A stretch of 64,000 nt of DNA from Geosiphon pyriformis (taxonomy: Eukaryota; Glomeromycota; Glomeromycetes; Archaeosporales; Geosiphonaceae). A program made the translations under genes and the position numbers. Shown here one piece after another: positions 60,729 through 64,000 of the stretch (position 1 is its first letter; every line of letters begins with the position of its first letter). The notes under the pieces were generated by a model, which made no database searches, had not been told where the DNA came from, and saw only the letters and a program-made list of their open reading frames with translations. The DNA lies in the NCBI GenBank assembly GCA_016748015.1, contig JAAOMT010000426.1, positions 29,620 to 93,619 of the forward strand, written 5' to 3'.

Positions 60729-61504
60729 ATGAATAATATAAACTCAAATTCCCATTTGGTCAGCTCTAAGAAATCTCCTTTAGCTCTTTCTAACCAACTT
60801 TCGAATAAGAGCTTTCAATCATTTACCACCCTAATGTCAAATGAAGATTTTTTAAGTGACTTGGCCCTCAGTCAAATGTTATTATCATATCTAAGTTTGA
60901 GTGAGACTAAAGTTTCTGATGATGAATTTGACGAAGATACCTTATATTTCAAAGATTTTGACGGTGTTTATTGCGAAGAACAAAAGATTTCTACAGAAGT
61001 GAGTAAATTCCTGAATTATTCTTTAAGTATTATGCATTTGCAGTTCTCAAAGTTTCCTAATGAGTATTATTTATTTTTCAGACAAATCTCTCAAATTATC
61101 ATGATGAGATCTGCCCTGATTTTTCTATATCAGCATCATATAGTGATATCGAGGAATATTCAACTACTGACGAAAGTTTAAGTACACTAGGCGGTTCAAT
61201 GTCAACCTCAAATTGTTTTAACTATAACACAGCGACCTGTTTCAATTTCTTTAAATCCCCATATCCTAAAAATCCAACTTTTATCTCAATCGAAGAGTGG
61301 AAAAGGAATGCACAAGATGATACAGCTGAGCTCACAACAAATTTTCAAATGACAAATGAGAAACGATCACGAATTTCGCAGATTATGGAGTATCAACGAA
61401 TAATCAGGGAAATGGAACAAGAGAATGAGGATCGATTAATTGAGGAAGAGGTTGGTGGGTGGTGGATTGATCATGATGTAGAGGAATCAGATTATGATGA
61501 ATAG
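60729..61504 (+). CDS. Small acidic protein with TNFQ/QENEDRLIE C-terminal block, 2 exons (paralogue A)
   Basis: Exons 60729-60998 and 61082-61504 join at phase 0 (donor gtgagt, acceptor tttcag) to give 230 residues. The first exon is Ser/Leu/Asn-rich with an acidic end (DDEFDEDTLYFKDFDG). The second begins TNLSNYHDEI and has a TTDESLSTL word, like DNESLRT of paralogue B. The shared block is residues 173-217: ELTTNFQMTNEKRSRIS, YQRIIREMEQENEDRLIEEE, ending GW. An acidic tail follows (HDVEESDYDE). It is soluble by appearance, with no known domain. It is on the opposite strand from paralogue B, with neighbour C between them. TATA box and AATAAA are both present, so it should be expressed. Confidence 0.8.
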
Positions 61505-61666
61505 TCAATCTAGAAATATTAAAGGATAAAAAGAAGGTTTGCATGGGGTGTACGCAAAATGTACATATTTCTCTTTTTTGAGATGTGAAAATTATATCAG
61601 AGTACATCTTGAAAATCAAAAAAGTTGCATACATGCATAGGATACACTATTGTGCACAAAATAATT

Positions 61667-61672
61667 AATAAA
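61667..61672 (+). terminator. Possible poly(A) signal of paralogue A
   Basis: AATAAA about 160 bases after the stop, correct orientation. Confidence 0.35.
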
Positions 61673-64000
61673 AGTCTTGTGAGTTTATAATGAAAAAATT
61701 GAGGGCAGAGTGGAACCTGTCCTCTCTTTCACAACTTTTAACACTTTAAGCCGATTCGCATTTACTAATCAATATTTTGATCAAACAGGTTGAAAATTTA
61801 TTTCTGCGTTTATAAATGATTTTCCTTCACTGACGTTCGAAGAAGATCATTATGCATATTTCTTTTCTTTTTCCTTACCTCTTGAGGGCTAGAAAGTGAA
61901 AATTAACAAAAGAGAGCCTCAAAGGAGTAAGGATTGTTATTGATAATGAATCTTGTACGCGTGAAAATTCGCAACTCATCTATTATTCACATAAGGAAAC
62001 AATCGCTAAAATTCTGGAGTTTTCTTGCATGAGAAAGGTATTGTTGCCTGTCAAATTAGCATGCAGCCAAGGTAACGAATATTCCATGAAAGCATGTTTT
62101 TCATTTCTTTTTATCATGCAATGTGTTCCACACAGGACTTGAAGATCAGTCACATTTAAGAATTTCAATGAACCCAGATATTCGCTTCTTCAGAACTTAC
62201 GTATCCTTGTTCACTTGAAATAAACCTTTTCCCATAAAAATTATTTGAGAATTGGAAATAATTTTGGTTTGCAAAGCTTTGATTTTTTGTGGATGCTCAA
62301 TAGGATAATAATTCTCATGCATAAACTTAATTTATGTTGTTCAAAGTTCTGTTAACCAAATATTCCAGGGTAATAATTTTTTGAATTTAAGTTAAGTGAG
62401 AAATTAGAATGCCAGCTTCAAGTCGAAGTAGAATATAGCCTCCAAGATGATTGGGCACAACTTAGTTTAAAAAAAGAATAAGCTGAAAGAAGTCCCTGTG
62501 ATAGATTTTTTCAAAGAAAAATTATTGTATTTTGATGTTAATTAATAAGTATTAAATAAGTATTTTATGTGTTTTTGACATATTAATAAACTTTAAACAA
62601 TATACTATATAAATCTATTCCGTTTTCACTGTCAATTAAATTATTCTATAAATTATTAACTATTGAGAGAAGCAGTATATATCATAAATAGGTAATATTA
62701 ATTTGTTGGGAAAATTTAAAACTTAAATTTGTTATAATATTGATTTATGAATTTATTCATGCCTGTATTCGTTACATATATTAAAGCATATTTTATTAAA
62801 ATAAATTTTACAATATTTCTTGCAAAAAGTATAAAGCATTGTGAAAAAAAAACTATTAATATGTTTGAAATATTAATAAATTTAATATATATTGGTTAGT
62901 CTTAATTGATATTAATGACACAAATAACAGTTAATTGTTTTGTTTTGAGCAAAACATTTTATTATAAAAAGATTTTGTATTATGTAGTCAAGTATTAATA
63001 TAAAGAAAAAATGATTAATAAATAAACTAATTGGCTTACCCCAAGACTCCAAATAATAATATTCAGCAATTTATTTAAGAAAATTTTTCTTTTTCACAAT
63101 TGAATTTGGTATTTATCTGTTATAACTTAGTGCAAAAAAATAAGCCAATTTTTTATTGAGATAATAATCTTGTATTTAATTATTTAAATATTTAAATGTA
63201 ATATATAAAAACTCTTTTTTACTTCTAATTTTTATGACTACAATTAGAGCAAAAAATAAAAATAAATAAAACTACATCTTCATATTGTTATAAATGTAGT
63301 TAGCTTGTAACTTGTTAATTTGCAGTTTTTACATAATCTTTATTAATACTTATGTTATTTTTGTAAGATCAAATTTATAAAACATGAAAATATAAAAATT
63401 AACAATTTATTTTTATCTTGTAGTAAAGTATATATTGATTGTATTAATAATTATGTTTTAACAAAATACGAATAAGTTTATAAAACTCATAAAAAACTAA
63501 TCATAAACAAGAAAAAAAATTATAAATTATATATATATATTAATTTGTCATATTTAATAGCTATCTACTTTGTATTTTATTTATAATATTAAAAAAAAAT
63601 TGAATACATTTTATAAATTATATTTAATAGCCACTTACTTTATTAATTTGCTATTTTTGTAAAACTAAATCTAAAAAAAAATAGAACTGATTAACAATTT
63701 TTGGTTGAAATATAACAATTTTATAAAACATAGAGTTATAAAATTGATCAATGTATTTTTAGCTTGTAATAAAATACATATTGATAATATTAATAATTAT
63801 ATTTTAATAAAATAAAACTAAATTAATAAAACTTATAAACAACAAAGCATTAAAAAAATATTAACAATACCAATAAAAAAATAAAAACTTAAAATAATAA
63901 TATTTAATAAAAAAAAAACTCTTTCTCTTTTTTTATTTTATGACCACGACCAGAGCAAAGAGTAAAAAAGTTTTAAATGTTACTTTCCCTATAGTAACTA
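61673..64000. other. Intergenic, entering an AT desert
   Basis: 61673-62520 is ordinary spacer with no supported gene. From about 62530 to the window end the sequence is nearly pure A/T. Confidence 0.6.

Overview
The window looks like nuclear DNA of an AT-rich, intron-bearing filamentous fungus, most likely an early-diverging Mucoromycota lineage of the Glomeromycotina (arbuscular mycorrhizal) type. The reasons are: short spliceosomal introns of about 60-90 bp with GTaagt/yAG borders; small genes widely scattered in very AT-rich DNA; several Sel1-repeat genes and a Sel1/protein-kinase relic, which are expanded families in that group; a class 3 lipase with the fungal HNGPYFG-type tail; a GT8 glycosyltransferase; and a GPI-anchored Ser/Thr-rich wall protein. 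The lineage is an inference from gene content. I saw no rRNA, tRNA or CRISPR array.

Layout. 0-5.3 kb: a Sel1-repeat gene and a four-exon gene for a repetitive, disordered protein ending in a CsbD-like domain. 5.5-7.2 kb: coding-like but broken DNA. 9.8-10.1 kb: a GPI-anchored wall protein with a TATA box. 10-14 kb: microsatellites and a double poly-A tract. 14.3-14.9 kb: a second Sel1 gene. 16.2-17.9 kb: a five-exon class 3 lipase gene that has lost its nucleophile serine and carries an in-frame stop. It is interrupted by a Tn5 mosaic-end adapter and a 195-bp duplication, which is an assembly artefact. 18.7-19.1 kb: an N gap. 20.9-24.7 kb: relics of Sel1, kinase and an uncharacterised family. 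26.1-28.3 kb: an intact 11-exon member of that family, with an LTR-like GC-rich insert just upstream. 32.2-33.3 kb: a GT8 glycosyltransferase. 34.7-35.6 kb: an orphan gene with a duplicated motif. 43.7-44.8 kb: a secreted protein. 47.9-48.3 kb: a two-pass membrane protein. 54.0-55.1 kb: a lipase pseudogene. 55.6-61.5 kb: three small two-exon genes, two of them paralogues sharing a C-terminal domain I do not recognise.

Between the genes lie long, nearly GC-free deserts (about 29.1-31.3, 38.4-42.3, 45.2-47.0, 49.2-53.9 and 62.5-64.0 kb) with rather sharp borders. There are no operons. Functions appear independent, apart from family relationships: Sel1 at five loci, lipase at two, the 11-exon family at two, and the paralogue pair at 56 and 61 kb.

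The strongest leads are the paralogue pair with its conserved C-terminal block, the repeat-rich CsbD protein, the uncharacterised family with a possible nuclease-like core at 26-28 kb, and the adapter-tagged false duplication that corrupts the lipase gene in this assembly.
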